A stretch of DNA of 64,000 nucleotides from Actinomycetes bacterium. Its GTDB lineage: Bacteria > Actinomycetota > Actinomycetes > Mycobacteriales > Mycobacteriaceae. How positions within the stretch are numbered: the stretch's first letter is position 1; the number at the start of each line of letters is the position of its first letter. The stretch lies in NCBI GenBank assembly GCA_022601135.1, contig JAHZJB010000082.1, forward strand, positions 43,118 through 107,117. Direction: 5' to 3'. The position numbers and the translations under genes are program-made. Shown one piece after another: positions 26,537 to 37,576 of the stretch. The notes beneath the pieces were generated by a model. It made no database searches. It was not told the DNA's origin and saw nothing but the letters and a program-made list of their open reading frames with translations.

Positions 26537-28244
26537 GGCGCGCGGCACCGCACAGGGAGGTGGGGGGTTTCGCCGTTGCGGGCAGCTGCATTGCGTAGCG
26601 GCCCAGGATTCGAGCCGAGCTGACAGCGCCGCTCGATTCGAAGCCCAGTGACCCGAAGAGTCGCAAGCTTGCGGTGTTCCAGTTGTCCACAACCGCGTGC
26701 ACCGTCGTGATCTCTGTCGACTCCATGTCTGCCAAGGCCTGTTGGAGCAAGAGTCGGGCAAGCCCCCTACGCCGCGCATCGGCGACGGTTCGCACGTCGT
26801 AGACATACGCCTCTCCGCCTCTGAGATTGACGCGGATTCCGGAATAGGGATCGCGATGGGGCGTCGTCGATACCCACAGGTAGGACGCCACGGAATTACC
26901 GCTCCACGCTGCGTAGCAGATGTCGCGTCGCGAGCGCTGTTGTCTCATCGACGCGGACTCTTCGGATCCGAACGCGGCACGCCACTCGCTGTCGTCCGAC
27001 TCTTCGCCCACAAGCCTCGTGATTGTCACGTCGGACGGTGCACGGGGTGGCTCGTGCGTGGCGACTGCCAAGGGAAGCGTCAGCACCTGGGCGCGCTGAA
27101 TCTCGAGCACCCGGCGTTCGACAGCGGATTTTACGCGCGATCTGAGAGTCGGGTGACTCCCTCGGCTGCGTTCGCCGAGCACTCGATAGCCGTGGGTCAG
27201 CTTGCGGGCCGCGAACTCGAACCCCGTTCGAGCACGTGGGCGGGCGATACGCACGCGCACGTCCACAATCTGGCCGGTCGCCAACCGTTCCTTCCATGGA
27301 TGGGCGCCCCGCAACAGATCGACGTCCAGGCGTCCCTCGGCGCCCGCGGTGCGCAACATGGTCAGCAGGTTGACCGTTCCCGGCGACTCGAGAATGTCCG
27401 TATCGCCGCACACGCCCAAGTACGAGTGGAACTGGCCATCGTGCACGAGTACGGCATCCGTGGCGACCAACTCGCCTTCCAACCGGGTGGCGAACCATCG
27501 AATCTCACCGTTGGTTCGCAGTCTTTCGGCGAGGTCCGCGACGAACTCGATTCGCTCATCGGGTATGAACAGCGCCGCGTTAGCGCCGAACCTCGCACGA
27601 ACCATCCGGGCGGTGAAATCCAGAGCAGCGCCTGTTTCGGCTGCCGATGGCGTGATCTCGCCGGTGTCGCCGCCATGGGCCGCAAGCCGCTTCAGATCCC
27701 GACGGATCTTCTTTCGCGCCGTCTTGGAGCGAGATTCCAGCGGATCACGGTCCGCCTCGAGCCGCAGTTGGGGGCACTTCCCCACATCCAGCACCTGCGC
27801 GACCTCGGTCGGCGATCGACGGCGGTCTACGAGGGCGGCCACCAGGGGCGACGTACGCGTGAGCCCGTCGAGATCGAGCACGTCCCAACGGCGATTCGAG
27901 ATCATCCAGTCGGCGATGGCATGCGCCGCTGCCGAGCGGTGCTCATCGGTAGCGATCACGTCGACATGATCTGGAACGATCCAGTCTTGACCCGGAATCT
28001 GGAGCGTGCGCAGGCGCCAGCGACTCTCCACTAGCTCGATCGCCAGAAGCCCGATCGCGGCGTCGTTCTGAAACGCCGCGATGACGGTCACATTCCCAAA
28101 CAGATCCCGGTGGTCCCTCATCGCGCTGAACCAACTCCAGGTCTGGAACGGACAGCACACACCACCGGCGTGCTCGAATCTTCTCCACTCACGCTCAAGT
28201 GCAGGATCGTCAAGGGCGAGGGCGCGAGCCCGTACTTCGCTCAT
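26475..28244 (-). CDS. BioF2/CelD-type acyltransferase fused to a GNAT acetyltransferase
   Basis: A 589-residue protein. The N-terminal 330 residues look like the FemAB-related CelD/BcsL family (VCCPFQTWSWFSAM at about 29-42; RKKIRRDLKRLAAHGG; LLRGAHPWKERLATG), implicated in cell-wall or exopolysaccharide modification. The C-terminal 180 residues are a GNAT domain with the acetyl-CoA loop VADARRRGLARLLLQQAL and VVDNWNTASLRLFGSLGF. Start ATG at 28244 with a leaderless-type -10. Position opposite a flippase suggests a shared role in surface glycans; this is an inference from location. Confidence 0.82.
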   Translation of the reverse strand: MSEVRARALALDDPALEREWRRFEHAGGVCCPFQTWSWFSAMRDHRDLFGNVTVIAAFQNDAAIGLLAIELVESRWRLRTLQIPGQDWIVPDHVDVIATDEHRSAAAHAIADWMISNRRWDVLDLDGLTRTSPLVAALVDRRRSPTEVAQVLDVGKCPQLRLEADRDPLESRSKTARKKIRRDLKRLAAHGGDTGEITPSAAETGAALDFTARMVRARFGANAALFIPDERIEFVADLAERLRTNGEIRWFATRLEGELVATDAVLVHDGQFHSYLGVCGDTDILESPGTVNLLTMLRTAGAEGRLDVDLLRGAHPWKERLATGQIVDVRVRIARPRARTGFEFAARKLTHGYRVLGERSRGSHPTLRSRVKSAVERRVLEIQRAQVLTLPLAVATHEPPRAPSDVTITRLVGEESDDSEWRAAFGSEESASMRQQRSRRDICYAAWSGNSVASYLWVSTTPHRDPYSGIRVNLRGGEAYVYDVRTVADARRRGLARLLLQQALADMESTEITTVHAVVDNWNTASLRLFGSLGFESSGAVSSARILGRYAMQLPATAKPPTSLCGAARPIHPPTADLTSPDWRSNEGH

Positions 28245-28251
28245 TGGGAGA

Positions 28252-28257
28252 AGGCTA
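28252..28257 (-). promoter_or_regulatory. -10 hexamer TAGCCT of the acetyltransferase fusion gene
   Basis: TAGCCT on the minus strand sits seven bases before the ATG at 28244; it faces a similar promoter for the divergent gene at 28316. Confidence 0.5.
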
Positions 28258-28303
28258 ACCCGACAGGGACGCCGCCCTGGTTTGTTCCGGACCGGGATGC
28301 CGC

Positions 28304-28309
28304 TAGCCT
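28304..28309 (+). promoter_or_regulatory. -10 hexamer TAGCCT of the hydrolase-cyclase gene
   Basis: TAGCCT is six bases before the GTG at 28316. The two divergent -10 elements in this gap of 71 bases are the same hexamer. Confidence 0.5.
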
Positions 28310-28315
28310 GGCGGA

Positions 28316-29659
28316 GTGCAGGCTCCGCGCACGCAGTTCGCCAGCTGCGGCGACACCGACATCGCTTACCAAGTTCTGGGAGATGGCCCGGTTGACCTAG
28401 TGGTGTTTCCGGGGCCGCCTATTCCCGTCGACTCAGTCGACGACGAGCCGTCGATGTTCCGATTCCACCGGCGCCTGGCCTCCTTCAGTCGCCTGATCCG
28501 GTTCGACCAGCGTGGTGAAGGTTCTTCGTCACGGGCCCCACTGGACGCTATCGGACCCCCACAATGGGTAGAGGACGCATTGTCGGTTCTCAACGCCGTC
28601 GGGTCCGAGAAGGCGACGGTCTTCGCGTCGGCGTATTTCACCGCGAGTGCGCTTCTGCTGGCGGCCGAGCACCCCGAACGGGTGCGCGGTCTCGTCCTGG
28701 TCAATGGCTCGGCGCGCACATTGTGGGCCCCGGACTACCCGGTAGGAGCCCAGCCGAAAGCCGCCGACCGATTCGCGACGGTCGGGTTGGACCCCGAGGC
28801 TGTCACGAAGGGTTTCGACGCCCTGCGATCCGTCGCGCCCTCTGTGGCCGGTGACAGCGGGTTCCGCCGGTGGTGGGATCTGGCCGGTAACCGGGCAGCG
28901 TCACCCAGCATGGCGCGAGTGATCCAGACAGTGGTGGCCGAAACCGACGTGCGCGACAAACTCGCGCAGATCAAAACCCCGACATTGATCCTCAGTCGGG
29001 ACAGCTCGGGGTTCGTCCCGGTCGGCCACGGCCGGTACCTCGCTGAACACATCGCAGGGTCACGCTATGTGGAGTTGCCCGGAGTGGACGCGTTGTACTG
29101 GGTCGGGGACACCGCCAGGATGCTGGACGAGATCGAGGAGTTCATCACCGGAGTCCGCGGCGGATTCGACGCCGAACGTGTGCTGACCACGATCGTGTTC
29201 ACCGACATCGTCGGTTCGACCGAGCGTGCCGCCGCCCTGGGCGATGATCGTTGGCGCGATCTGCTCGACAAGCACGACAGAATCGTCCGTCGCGAGCTTG
29301 CCCGATTCCGAGGTCGCGAAGTGAACACGGCCGGAGACGGATTCGTCGCGACGTTCGCCAGTCCAAGCGTCGCCATCGATTGCGCAGAGGCAATCGTCGA
29401 GGCGGTATCCGAGACGGGTCTAGAGGTGCGGGTAGGTCTGCACGCGGGTGAAGTCGAGGTTCGCGGCGATGACATCGCCGGCCTCGCCGTCCACATCGGC
29501 GCACGCGTCGGGGCCCAGGCCGGGCCCAGTGAGGTGCTGGTTTCCTCCACGGTGCGCGAGATCGTCACTGGATCGCGCCGCAGGTTCCACGATCGTGGCG
29601 AACATCAACTCAAAGGTGTTCCGGGCCGTTGGCGCCTGCATGCGATCGTCCGCGAATAG
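28316..29659 (+). CDS. Alpha/beta-hydrolase domain fused to a class III adenylate/guanylate cyclase
   Basis: A 447-residue soluble signalling protein. Residues 1-265 form an alpha/beta hydrolase fold ([22 protein letters not shown] strand, HGRYLAEHI). The expected GXSXG elbow reads FASAYFTAS, so hydrolase activity is doubtful and the domain may be a ligand sensor. Residues about 285-447 are a CHD cyclase: metal Asp in FTDIVGST (about 296), second metal Asp in [11 protein letters not shown] (about 340) and [13 protein letters not shown] carrying the Arg. The usual transition-state Asn is His here, as in many mycobacterial members, so catalytic output needs testing. Start GTG at 28316 from the -10 spacing. 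Confidence 0.88.
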   Translation: MQAPRTQFASCGDTDIAYQVLGDGPVDLVVFPGPPIPVDSVDDEPSMFRFHRRLASFSRLIRFDQRGEGSSSRAPLDAIGPPQWVEDALSVLNAVGSEKATVFASAYFTASALLLAAEHPERVRGLVLVNGSARTLWAPDYPVGAQPKAADRFATVGLDPEAVTKGFDALRSVAPSVAGDSGFRRWWDLAGNRAASPSMARVIQTVVAETDVRDKLAQIKTPTLILSRDSSGFVPVGHGRYLAEHIAGSRYVELPGVDALYWVGDTARMLDEIEEFITGVRGGFDAERVLTTIVFTDIVGSTERAAALGDDRWRDLLDKHDRIVRRELARFRGREVNTAGDGFVATFASPSVAIDCAEAIVEAVSETGLEVRVGLHAGEVEVRGDDIAGLAVHIGARVGAQAGPSEVLVSSTVREIVTGSRRRFHDRGEHQLKGVPGRWRLHAIVRE

Positions 29660-29850
29660 ACAGCGCTCAGTCACTGAGTTCCCCGGGCCCGCTGCCCCGA
29701 AGTGCACAGGCCAGACTTCGGTGCGGTCGCCAGGCGGCTCTGCGGTGCCCGGCTTCAGACTTGTCCGACCATGTCCCGTACTTAGGCGAGCAGTTGGTGA
29801 CAGGATTCCCTTATCGCGGCCTGGAGAGCGGCTGCGCACAAGGAGGACAC

Positions 29851-31284
29851 GTGGCACCACCCAAGAAACTACGCGGCAAGGAGGCGGTCACCGAAGCCAG
29901 GCGGCTGGGTGGCTGGGATTTCGCGACGTGGCGGATGGCCACCGATGACCCCGTGATGCGCTCAACCATCATTGGCCTGCTGGTGCTCGAGGAAAGCCCG
30001 AACTGGGACGTGCTGTGTGAGCGCTACGAGCGGGCGACGCGGCTCGCACCGGTGCTGCGCTCAGTCGTCGTGGAGGGCCCACTCGACCTGCAGACACCGC
30101 GGGTGGTCGTGGATCCGAACTTCGACTTGTCCTATCACATGCGCCGTTTCAGCATGCCCAAGGGCTCAGATTGGGATGACGTGCTCGCCGAGGCCCGCCG
30201 ACAGAGTATGTCGGACTTCGACAAAGATCGGCCTCTCTGGCAGGTCACCGTTCTCGAGGATCTGCCCGACGGCAAGTCGGCCCTGATTATGAAGTTGCAC
30301 CACGCCATCGCCGACGGTCAGGGAACTGTTCAGCTGGGCCTGACGCTGTTCGACTTCGCTCCGGAGGGGGCCGATCTCGGGCCGATGCCGCCGGAACCGG
30401 AGCCCGCCGTGCTCGACAACAGCGGCTTCATGCAGGCCGTGATCCGCAACAACGTCGGCTGGGTCGCCAAGGCCGCCGAAGATGCCGTCAAGGGAATCGG
30501 ACCGCTGGCCCTGTTTGCCATCAAGAGCCCGAAGCAGTTGATCGGCCAGGTCGTGGATACCGCAGCGTCGCTGGTGCGGTTCACCAAAATTCCGCTCCCG
30601 CTCGGCCCGCTGTCACCGCTCATGCAAGCCCGCAGCCTCAACTACCATTTCGCCACCATCGACACCGATTTCGCGCAGTTCCGCGCGGCCGCCCAGCAGC
30701 GTGAGCGTACGGTCAACGACCTTTTCCTGGCCGCGATCAGCGTCGGAATGCACCGCTACCACGAGAAGATGGGGCGCCCCATCGACAAGCTGCGCATGAA
30801 CATGCCGATCTCGCTGCGTACCTCCGAAGACCAGACCAACGCGGTAACCATCGCGCGCTTCGAGATTCCCGTGAGCAACGCCATCGACGATGTGCTGGAG
30901 GCGGCGGCGGACACGGTGCGCAGCTGGCGCGCCGAGCCCGCCCTGAAACTGGCCGACTACCTCGCCGAGCTCAGCCGCTTCCTACCGCCGGAGCTCGTGT
31001 CGGCGGCGGCCCAGACTTCCGACTTGACCGCCTCGAATGTGCCCGGGGTGCCGGTATCGGTGTGGCTGGCCGGAGCCAAAGTAGCAAGAATGTACCCGCT
31101 GGTCGGGACAATCGGCGCGGCGATCAACGTCACGATGCTCACCTACGCGGGCACCGCGAGTGTGGGGGTCAGCACCGACGACGCCGCGGTTGACGACCAG
31201 CAGGAGCTGATAGCCAGTTTGCGATACGGCTTCGCCGAAGTCCTCGGCGCCGCGGCCCTGGCCGAGGACCCGCTGGCCCGCTGA
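29851..31284 (+). CDS. Wax ester synthase/diacylglycerol acyltransferase (WS/DGAT)
   Basis: A 477-residue acyltransferase making triacylglycerol or wax esters from acyl-CoA. The catalytic HHXXXDG motif is HHAIADG at about residues 150-156, and the second conserved element NDLFLAAISVGMHRY lies near 290. The GTG at 29851 is preceded by AAGGAGGAC at an ideal distance; the same frame is open upstream but overlaps the cyclase gene and lacks family similarity. Mycobacteria carry many paralogues, so no symbol is given. Confidence 0.92.
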   Translation: MAPPKKLRGKEAVTEARRLGGWDFATWRMATDDPVMRSTIIGLLVLEESPNWDVLCERYERATRLAPVLRSVVVEGPLDLQTPRVVVDPNFDLSYHMRRFSMPKGSDWDDVLAEARRQSMSDFDKDRPLWQVTVLEDLPDGKSALIMKLHHAIADGQGTVQLGLTLFDFAPEGADLGPMPPEPEPAVLDNSGFMQAVIRNNVGWVAKAAEDAVKGIGPLALFAIKSPKQLIGQVVDTAASLVRFTKIPLPLGPLSPLMQARSLNYHFATIDTDFAQFRAAAQQRERTVNDLFLAAISVGMHRYHEKMGRPIDKLRMNMPISLRTSEDQTNAVTIARFEIPVSNAIDDVLEAAADTVRSWRAEPALKLADYLAELSRFLPPELVSAAAQTSDLTASNVPGVPVSVWLAGAKVARMYPLVGTIGAAINVTMLTYAGTASVGVSTDDAAVDDQQELIASLRYGFAEVLGAAALAEDPLAR

Positions 31285-31306
31285 CTCCGATTGCACCCAA
31301 TCGGAG
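31285..31306 (+). terminator. Perfect 9-bp hairpin directly after the WS/DGAT stop
   Basis: CTCCGATTG (31285-31293) pairs with CAATCGGAG (31298-31306) around a four-base loop. It begins at the first base after the stop codon. No T-run follows, so it is either a T-less terminator or an mRNA 3'-end stabiliser before the EAL gene. Confidence 0.6.
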
Positions 31307-31422
31307 ATCGCCTCGCCGGGGGTATCGGCCATCTCAGGCCCATCCGGGACGGACGCGGCTCCGAATTTCCTGCAACATGGCCCAGAAACCTCGGCGGGCC
31401 GGACGGTGTGGGGGTGGACCGC

Positions 31423-33756
31423 ATGTTGGATGTGGCCTCGCGTGCACGCCTCTACCCGACGCTCACGTTCTGGGCGCGCACGGCTGCAATCGTGGTGCTG
31501 GTCATCGCCGGGCTGAACATGGTGGGTTGGGCCAGCGGCGTGGACCTGTTGAAGCGGGGCATTGGGTCTTCGGCGCAGATGCCCCCGTGGACCGCGGTGC
31601 TGCAGGGCGGGGTGGCGGTGGCGATCCTGCTGCAGTCCGGGCGTCCGCCGGCGCCTCGGATCTGGGTCGCGGTTGGTTTCGCAGCAATCAGCGGCGCGCT
31701 TGGCGCGGTGTTCCTGATCGAGTTCGCAACGAACAGGTCATCCGGCCTGACTCAGGCCTTGTTCTCCGAGGCGGTGCGCACGCTGCCGGAGACGTGGCCG
31801 GGGCGACGTCCAAGCCCCACGGCCTCCTCGTCGGTGCTGCTGGTGGCGATCGCGGTTGCGGTGTTGCACCTGGATCGGCGTTGGACACGGGTGGTGTGGG
31901 CGGTGTGCCTGCCCGCAGCGGTCGTCATGCCCGTGGTGGCACTCCTGGCCGAGGTATTCGATGTCGTCCCACTGAAGGGCCAGGCGATCCCGTCGGTCGT
32001 GAGCGTGCTGCTGCTGGTCGCCGCGGCACTCCTGGCACGCCCTGACCGCAACCCGCTGGCCTGGCTGCTGGCCCGGCCTGACCGCAGGACGTTGGTGCAG
32101 ATGGCCGGGATCCTGGCCGGTCTCCCCATTCTGGTAGGACTCGTGCGGCTGGCATTTCTGGCCGGGCTGAGCCCCGGTGCCGAGCGAATCCTGTCCCTTG
32201 CCGTGGGTACTTCCGTCGTCGGGGCGGCGGCGTTCTACTTCTTTCAGCGTCAACAGTGGCTGCTGCTCGAGAGGCACCAACGCGCCGATGCCGAGGCGCG
32301 CTACCAACTGCTGGCCAACAACGCCAACGATGTCGTCGCCCATGTCCGCGGAACCGAGGTCCTGTGGATGTCTCCGTCGTCCAGGGAGGCGTACGGGGAC
32401 CCACCTGAGCACTGGGTCGGCAAGGACTTCACCCCCCGGGTCCACCCTGACGACCTCGAGACCGTGGTGACCGCGTTGCACAAAGTCACTGACAACAATC
32501 CGGCTGGTGGGCGGTGTCGAGTCCTTACCGTCGACGGCGATTATCGCTGGGTGGAATTCCGTGGACGGCCCTATGTTGACGCGGAGGGCAACACCCAGGG
32601 GGTGATCACCTCAGCGCGAATAGTCGATGAGCAGGTCGCCGCCGAGCACCAGATCGCGGCCCACAAGCATCGGTTCGAGGCGGTCGTGGCCAATGCCCCG
32701 TCCGCAATCTCGGTACGCGATCTCCAGGGCCGGTACGCTCTGGTCAATCCGGCTTTTTGCGACATGTTCGGGCACAATTCGGTCCGGGATGTGATCGGTC
32801 GAACCGAGGACGAAATTTTGTCACCCGATGTTCTGGAACGCTCGCGAGAGGCGTCGGTTCGGGTGCTCGCCGGGGAAAGTTGCTTTGCAGAAGAGTCCAT
32901 CACACGGGGACCCGAGACCCTTTCGGTCGTCACCCAGCAATTTCCGTTGCGGAGTGCATCCGGGGCGATTACCGAGCTGGTGACGATACGAACAGACGTC
33001 ACCTGCCGTAAACATGCCGAGCGCGAAGCTGCCGAACGCGCAATATGGGAGCAGCGTATCCGCGCAGCTATCGACGACGGGAACCTGCTGGTGTACTCGC
33101 AACCGATCACCGACATCGCGACCGGAAAAACCGTTGACGAGGAGCTGCTGCTGCGCCTACGCGACGTCGAAACCGGCGAGATCTTGCCACCGGGCCGGTT
33201 CCTCCCCGAGTGCGAGCGGCACGAACTCATGCCGGTGATCGACCAGTACATGGTCGGGCGCGCCATCGAGTTGGCTTCCAACGGCCGTAACGTGAGTGTG
33301 AACATCACCGGCCAGACCATCGGGGACGCGGCAGCACTGGATCAGATCATTCAGGCGCTCGAAGTGGCCGGTCCAGCGGTGACGCGGAACATCGTCTTCG
33401 AGATCACCGAGACGACCGCGCTGGCCAAGGTAGCCAGCGTCTTCTCGCTGCGGATGCTGGATCTGGGTTGCCGGGTGAGTCTGGATGACTTCGGGACCGG
33501 CTACGGCGGGCTCACCGAGATACGGCACCTCGATCTCGACTCACTGAAAATCGACCGAAGCTTCGTCAAAGATCTGCTCGAGGACGCACAGGCCGAGCGC
33601 GTCGTGAAGATCGTCGTCCTAGTGGCCCGCGAGTACGGCCTGACCACCGTTGCCGAAGGGGTCGAGTCCGAAGCGGTACTGAACAAGCTCGCCGAGTTGG
33701 GAGTGGATCGCGCGCAAGGCTACCTCTTCAGCAAGCCGACACCGATCGCCTGGTGA
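31423..33756 (+). CDS. Membrane PAS-PAS-EAL protein, c-di-GMP phosphodiesterase
   Basis: A 777-residue signalling protein. About eight membrane helices occupy residues 1-280, followed by PAS 1 (from about 292, EVLWMSPSSREAYGDPPEHW) and PAS 2 (from about 416, NPAFCDMFGHNS), then an EAL domain (about 540-777). EAL catalytic residues look intact: the EAL triplet is ELL in DEELLLRLR, Asn in VSVNITGQ, Glu in FEITET, DDFGTGYGG, Lys in LKIDRSF and VAEGVES. There is no GGDEF domain, so it should degrade rather than make c-di-GMP. ATG at 31423 is chosen just before the first helix; the upstream in-frame codons are non-conserved. Confidence 0.9.
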   Translation: MLDVASRARLYPTLTFWARTAAIVVLVIAGLNMVGWASGVDLLKRGIGSSAQMPPWTAVLQGGVAVAILLQSGRPPAPRIWVAVGFAAISGALGAVFLIEFATNRSSGLTQALFSEAVRTLPETWPGRRPSPTASSSVLLVAIAVAVLHLDRRWTRVVWAVCLPAAVVMPVVALLAEVFDVVPLKGQAIPSVVSVLLLVAAALLARPDRNPLAWLLARPDRRTLVQMAGILAGLPILVGLVRLAFLAGLSPGAERILSLAVGTSVVGAAAFYFFQRQQWLLLERHQRADAEARYQLLANNANDVVAHVRGTEVLWMSPSSREAYGDPPEHWVGKDFTPRVHPDDLETVVTALHKVTDNNPAGGRCRVLTVDGDYRWVEFRGRPYVDAEGNTQGVITSARIVDEQVAAEHQIAAHKHRFEAVVANAPSAISVRDLQGRYALVNPAFCDMFGHNSVRDVIGRTEDEILSPDVLERSREASVRVLAGESCFAEESITRGPETLSVVTQQFPLRSASGAITELVTIRTDVTCRKHAEREAAERAIWEQRIRAAIDDGNLLVYSQPITDIATGKTVDEELLLRLRDVETGEILPPGRFLPECERHELMPVIDQYMVGRAIELASNGRNVSVNITGQTIGDAAALDQIIQALEVAGPAVTRNIVFEITETTALAKVASVFSLRMLDLGCRVSLDDFGTGYGGLTEIRHLDLDSLKIDRSFVKDLLEDAQAERVVKIVVLVAREYGLTTVAEGVESEAVLNKLAELGVDRAQGYLFSKPTPIAW

Positions 33757-33760
33757 CACA

Positions 33761-34468
33761 GTGTCGTCTACGCCGGGAATGGCCGCTAGCATCGGGGCCG
33801 CTTCGCTGATCGGGGCGACGACGCTGCTCAACGGACCCCCGCCGCCCGCCTCCGCCCAACCGTGCCCCGAGGCGGAAGTGGTGTTCGCTCGAGGTACCGG
33901 CGAGCCGCCCGGTGTCGGGGGCGTCGGACAGGCCTTCGTCGATTCCCTCCGCTGGCAGTTAATTGGCCGGTCGGTCGGGGTGTACGCGGTCAACTATCCC
34001 GCGAGCAGCGACTTCGCCGGCGGCCCGGCGTTCACCAGGACCGTCGTCGACGGAGTTAGGGACGCGGGCGCGCGCATCGAGTTCATGGCGGCCGCCTGCC
34101 CGAACACCAAGATCGTGCTTGGTGGATACTCCCAGGGTGCCGTGGTGGCCGGTTTCGTCACCGCCGGCGTCGCCCCTGAGGGAGTACCTGCCGAATCGAT
34201 CCCCGCGCCGCTGCCGGCCGAGGCGGCTGACCACGTCGCCGCGGTCGCCTTGTTCGGTACGCCTTCTGGTCAATCCATGCACAAGTACGGCGCGCCCGCT
34301 GTGGTTGTCGGCCCGTTATTCGCGGGCAAGACCATCGAGTTGTGCGCGCCCGGCGACCTTGTTTGTGCCAGCGGCCCCGGCCCCGGGTCCCACGACGCGC
34401 ACCTCCAATACCCCGTCAACGGAATGGTTGGTGAGGCAGCAACTTTCGCCGCGACTCGCCTGAACTAG
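33761..34468 (+). CDS. Secreted cutinase family protein
   Basis: A 235-residue exported serine esterase of the mycobacterial cutinase-like group. Signal peptide to about residue 32 (cut after ASA), then PCPEAEVVFARGTGEPPG. Nucleophile in GYSQGAVV (Ser about 123), Asp in LCAPGDLVC and His in HLQYPVNG complete the triad; paired cysteines are present. It begins four bases after the EAL stop with a GTG at 33761. Likely substrates are lipid esters or polyesters at the cell surface. Confidence 0.92.
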   Translation: MSSTPGMAASIGAASLIGATTLLNGPPPPASAQPCPEAEVVFARGTGEPPGVGGVGQAFVDSLRWQLIGRSVGVYAVNYPASSDFAGGPAFTRTVVDGVRDAGARIEFMAAACPNTKIVLGGYSQGAVVAGFVTAGVAPEGVPAESIPAPLPAEAADHVAAVALFGTPSGQSMHKYGAPAVVVGPLFAGKTIELCAPGDLVCASGPGPGSHDAHLQYPVNGMVGEAATFAATRLN

Positions 34469-34521
34469 CCGCGGACAGTTGACCCGACCGTGAGGCCGGC
34501 TATCCCCATCCCTCGCCGCGT

Positions 34522-35517
34522 TCAGAAGACAGTGACGTGAATGTGGTCGAAGTGCGCGCTGACCCGCCACAACGTGTAGGAGACACCGAACCGCGCCGCC
34601 TGACTTTGCACGTCGACGTTGATGGCATCGCCCAGAGCCATGTTCGAGCCGATCATGATGTCGATAGCCCGGCCGCTCGGGTGATCGGGCAACGGGTCCG
34701 GGCGCACGCCGCCGATGGACTGAACACCGGGGTAGGTGGCGATGATGTACGCCGTGAGCGCCTTTGCGTTGGGTACCAGACCTTGCATCCCGACCGTCGG
34801 GATGGCCGCCCCCGGGCCCAACGCCTCCTGCATGGCGGGGGTGAGCGATGCGTAGCTTGCCTTGACCACAGCGACCTTGTTCTTCAGCTCGGAGTGTTTC
34901 CCCTCCAGTTCCGCCCGCACGGCGGCGGCCGCGTCAGCCGCTGCCTTGGCGTGGGCCGCGGACTCGGCCGAGGCCGCCTCGGCGACCAGCGCCTCCCGCT
35001 CGACCTGCCGGAAGTCCCGCAGCTGTTGCGACATCGTGGTGTCAACCACACGCTGGATGGCCAGCTTGTCGATGAAGCGCTGCGGCGAGGAGGCGGTCAG
35101 GAACGCGTGGATGTCTTCCCCACTCCCACCCATGTAGGCCGCGGCCGCTATGTTGTCCACCGCAGCCTGATGGGGCGTGAGCTGGGCCTTGGCGGCGTCT
35201 AGCACTGCCAGATCAGCGGCGTGCTTCTCTTCTGCCTCACGTTGCAGCTTCAGCATCATGTCGAGGTCCAGCTGGGCCGCCTGCACGGCCTCGAGTAGCT
35301 GCTCAGCCTGCCGGGACAGCTCGTTGAAACTTGCGACGTCGTCCTGTGCCGGGTCAGCGTATGCGCCACCGATCCACGCCGAGCTGAACGCCGTGAGTCC
35401 GACGATCGCTGCGACTACCGCTTTGTAGACAACGGAATTCGACACAAACGGGGGAACAAGTTTCAAGGCTGCGCGTCCTTCGAATGCTTCCGACGACGTG
35501 GCCGAACGACCCTCCAT
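34522..35517 (-). CDS. Exported coiled-coil protein with DHPSGRA (peptidase-M15-like) C-terminal domain
   Basis: A 331-residue protein. A signal/anchor segment at about 30-52 is followed by a long coiled coil rich in Ala, Glu and Lys (about 60-225), of the kind seen in RipC-like wall hydrolase regulators. The C-terminal 100 residues carry GGVRPDPLPDHPSGRAIDIMIG and FDHIHVTVF, an ARB_07466-like domain related to the zinc-binding fold of M15 peptidases. Likely acts in cell-wall metabolism outside the membrane. The ATG at 35517 is plausible, without a strong ribosome site. Confidence 0.82.
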   Translation of the reverse strand: MEGRSATSSEAFEGRAALKLVPPFVSNSVVYKAVVAAIVGLTAFSSAWIGGAYADPAQDDVASFNELSRQAEQLLEAVQAAQLDLDMMLKLQREAEEKHAADLAVLDAAKAQLTPHQAAVDNIAAAAYMGGSGEDIHAFLTASSPQRFIDKLAIQRVVDTTMSQQLRDFRQVEREALVAEAASAESAAHAKAAADAAAAVRAELEGKHSELKNKVAVVKASYASLTPAMQEALGPGAAIPTVGMQGLVPNAKALTAYIIATYPGVQSIGGVRPDPLPDHPSGRAIDIMIGSNMALGDAINVDVQSQAARFGVSYTLWRVSAHFDHIHVTVF

Positions 35518-35666
35518 GAGCCCCGGCCCCCGAGAAGGTTACGAAACGATCTCGGCTTTGTCCAACCGAGGCGTTGACTACTCAGATCACCGGTCTCCGA
35601 AACTGAGCTTGTGTATCACCATTGCGAGCACTTCTCGCACACAACTTCAGATTCGACCGGCCCTGT

Positions 35667-36670
35667 TCAGTCTTCGTGCTCGGCCTGGAAGTCCTCCACC
35701 TGCTGCGCAACCTCCACGACGTCCTCGAAACGGGCGACGTGGAACAGGGCGTCGCCCTGATAGACGATCGGCAGCTGGGTTCGCCCGATCACCAACCCGG
35801 AATGGTCGGCGGCCACCACGACCTCGGCGTCGCCGAAAGGGTCGGTGATCGTGCCGATCGGCTCCCCGCGCTCAACACGGGCGCCGAGCGGCTTCGCGAC
35901 GCGGAAAATACCGCTCTGCGGCGCGCGTACCCACGCGCTCGAGCGCGCCACGACGGGCTCGGTGCCGAAGCGGCGCCGGCGCGACGGTGCGAGCATGCCC
36001 AGCGCTCGCATGACGTTGAGGATGCCCAGCACCCCGGGGCGGATCGCGACCTCGTTGAAGCGCATCGGCTCGCCCGCCTCGTACAGCAGCGTGGGGATCC
36101 CCAGCTCCGCGGCCGCGCCGCGCAGCGAGCCGTCGCGGATGGCGGCGTTGATCAGCACGGGCACCCCGAAGCTGCGCGCGAGCGCGAGGGTTTCGGGATC
36201 GTCGAGGTTGCCGCGGATCTGCGGGAGGTTGTCCCGATGGTTGGCCGCGGTGTGCAGGTCGATGCCGTGGGTGCAGTTAGCGACGATCTCGGTCATGAAC
36301 CGGTCAGCGACCTTCGCGGTCAGCGAACCACGCTCCGAGCCGGGGAACGAGCGGTTGAGGTCGCGCCGATCGGGCAGGTAGCGGGAATGGTGCAGCACCC
36401 CGTACACATTGACGATCGGGATCGCGATCAGCGTCCCGCGCAGCCGCGCGAGTACGGGCCGCGACAGCAGCCGCCGGATGATCTCGATGCCGTTGAGTTC
36501 GTCGCCATGCACGGCGGCGGATACGAACAGCCGCGGGCCGTCACGCCGGCCGCGCACCACCTGCACAGGCATCGTGAGTGGCGTGTGTGTGTACAGCTGC
36601 GGGACCGGGAGCTCGATGGTGGCGCGGGAACCGGGCCCGATCGACTCGCCGCCGATGATCAGGTCCGCGC

Positions 36671-36674
<4 letters not shown>
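35667..36674 (-). CDS. AstE/aspartoacylase-like M14 zinc amidohydrolase
   Basis: A 335-residue cytoplasmic enzyme of the succinylglutamate desuccinylase/aspartoacylase family. Zinc ligands are visible in [10 protein letters not shown] (His and Glu, about 53-62) and GIDLHTAAN (His); [10 protein letters not shown] carries a downstream Glu. The C-terminal third is a biotinyl-lipoyl-like beta domain ([20 protein letters not shown]). It is the last gene of a three-gene operon and overlaps rimK by four bases. It may remove amino acids added by RimK or supply a substrate; the direction is not known. Confidence 0.88.

Positions 36675-37572
<898 letters not shown>

Positions 37573-37576
<4 letters not shown>

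Noticed and set aside
26697..28034. 445-codon antisense frame in the acetyltransferase fusion gene
   Set aside because: Composition is Arg/Gly/His-rich without motifs, while the minus-strand frame has CelD and GNAT signatures.
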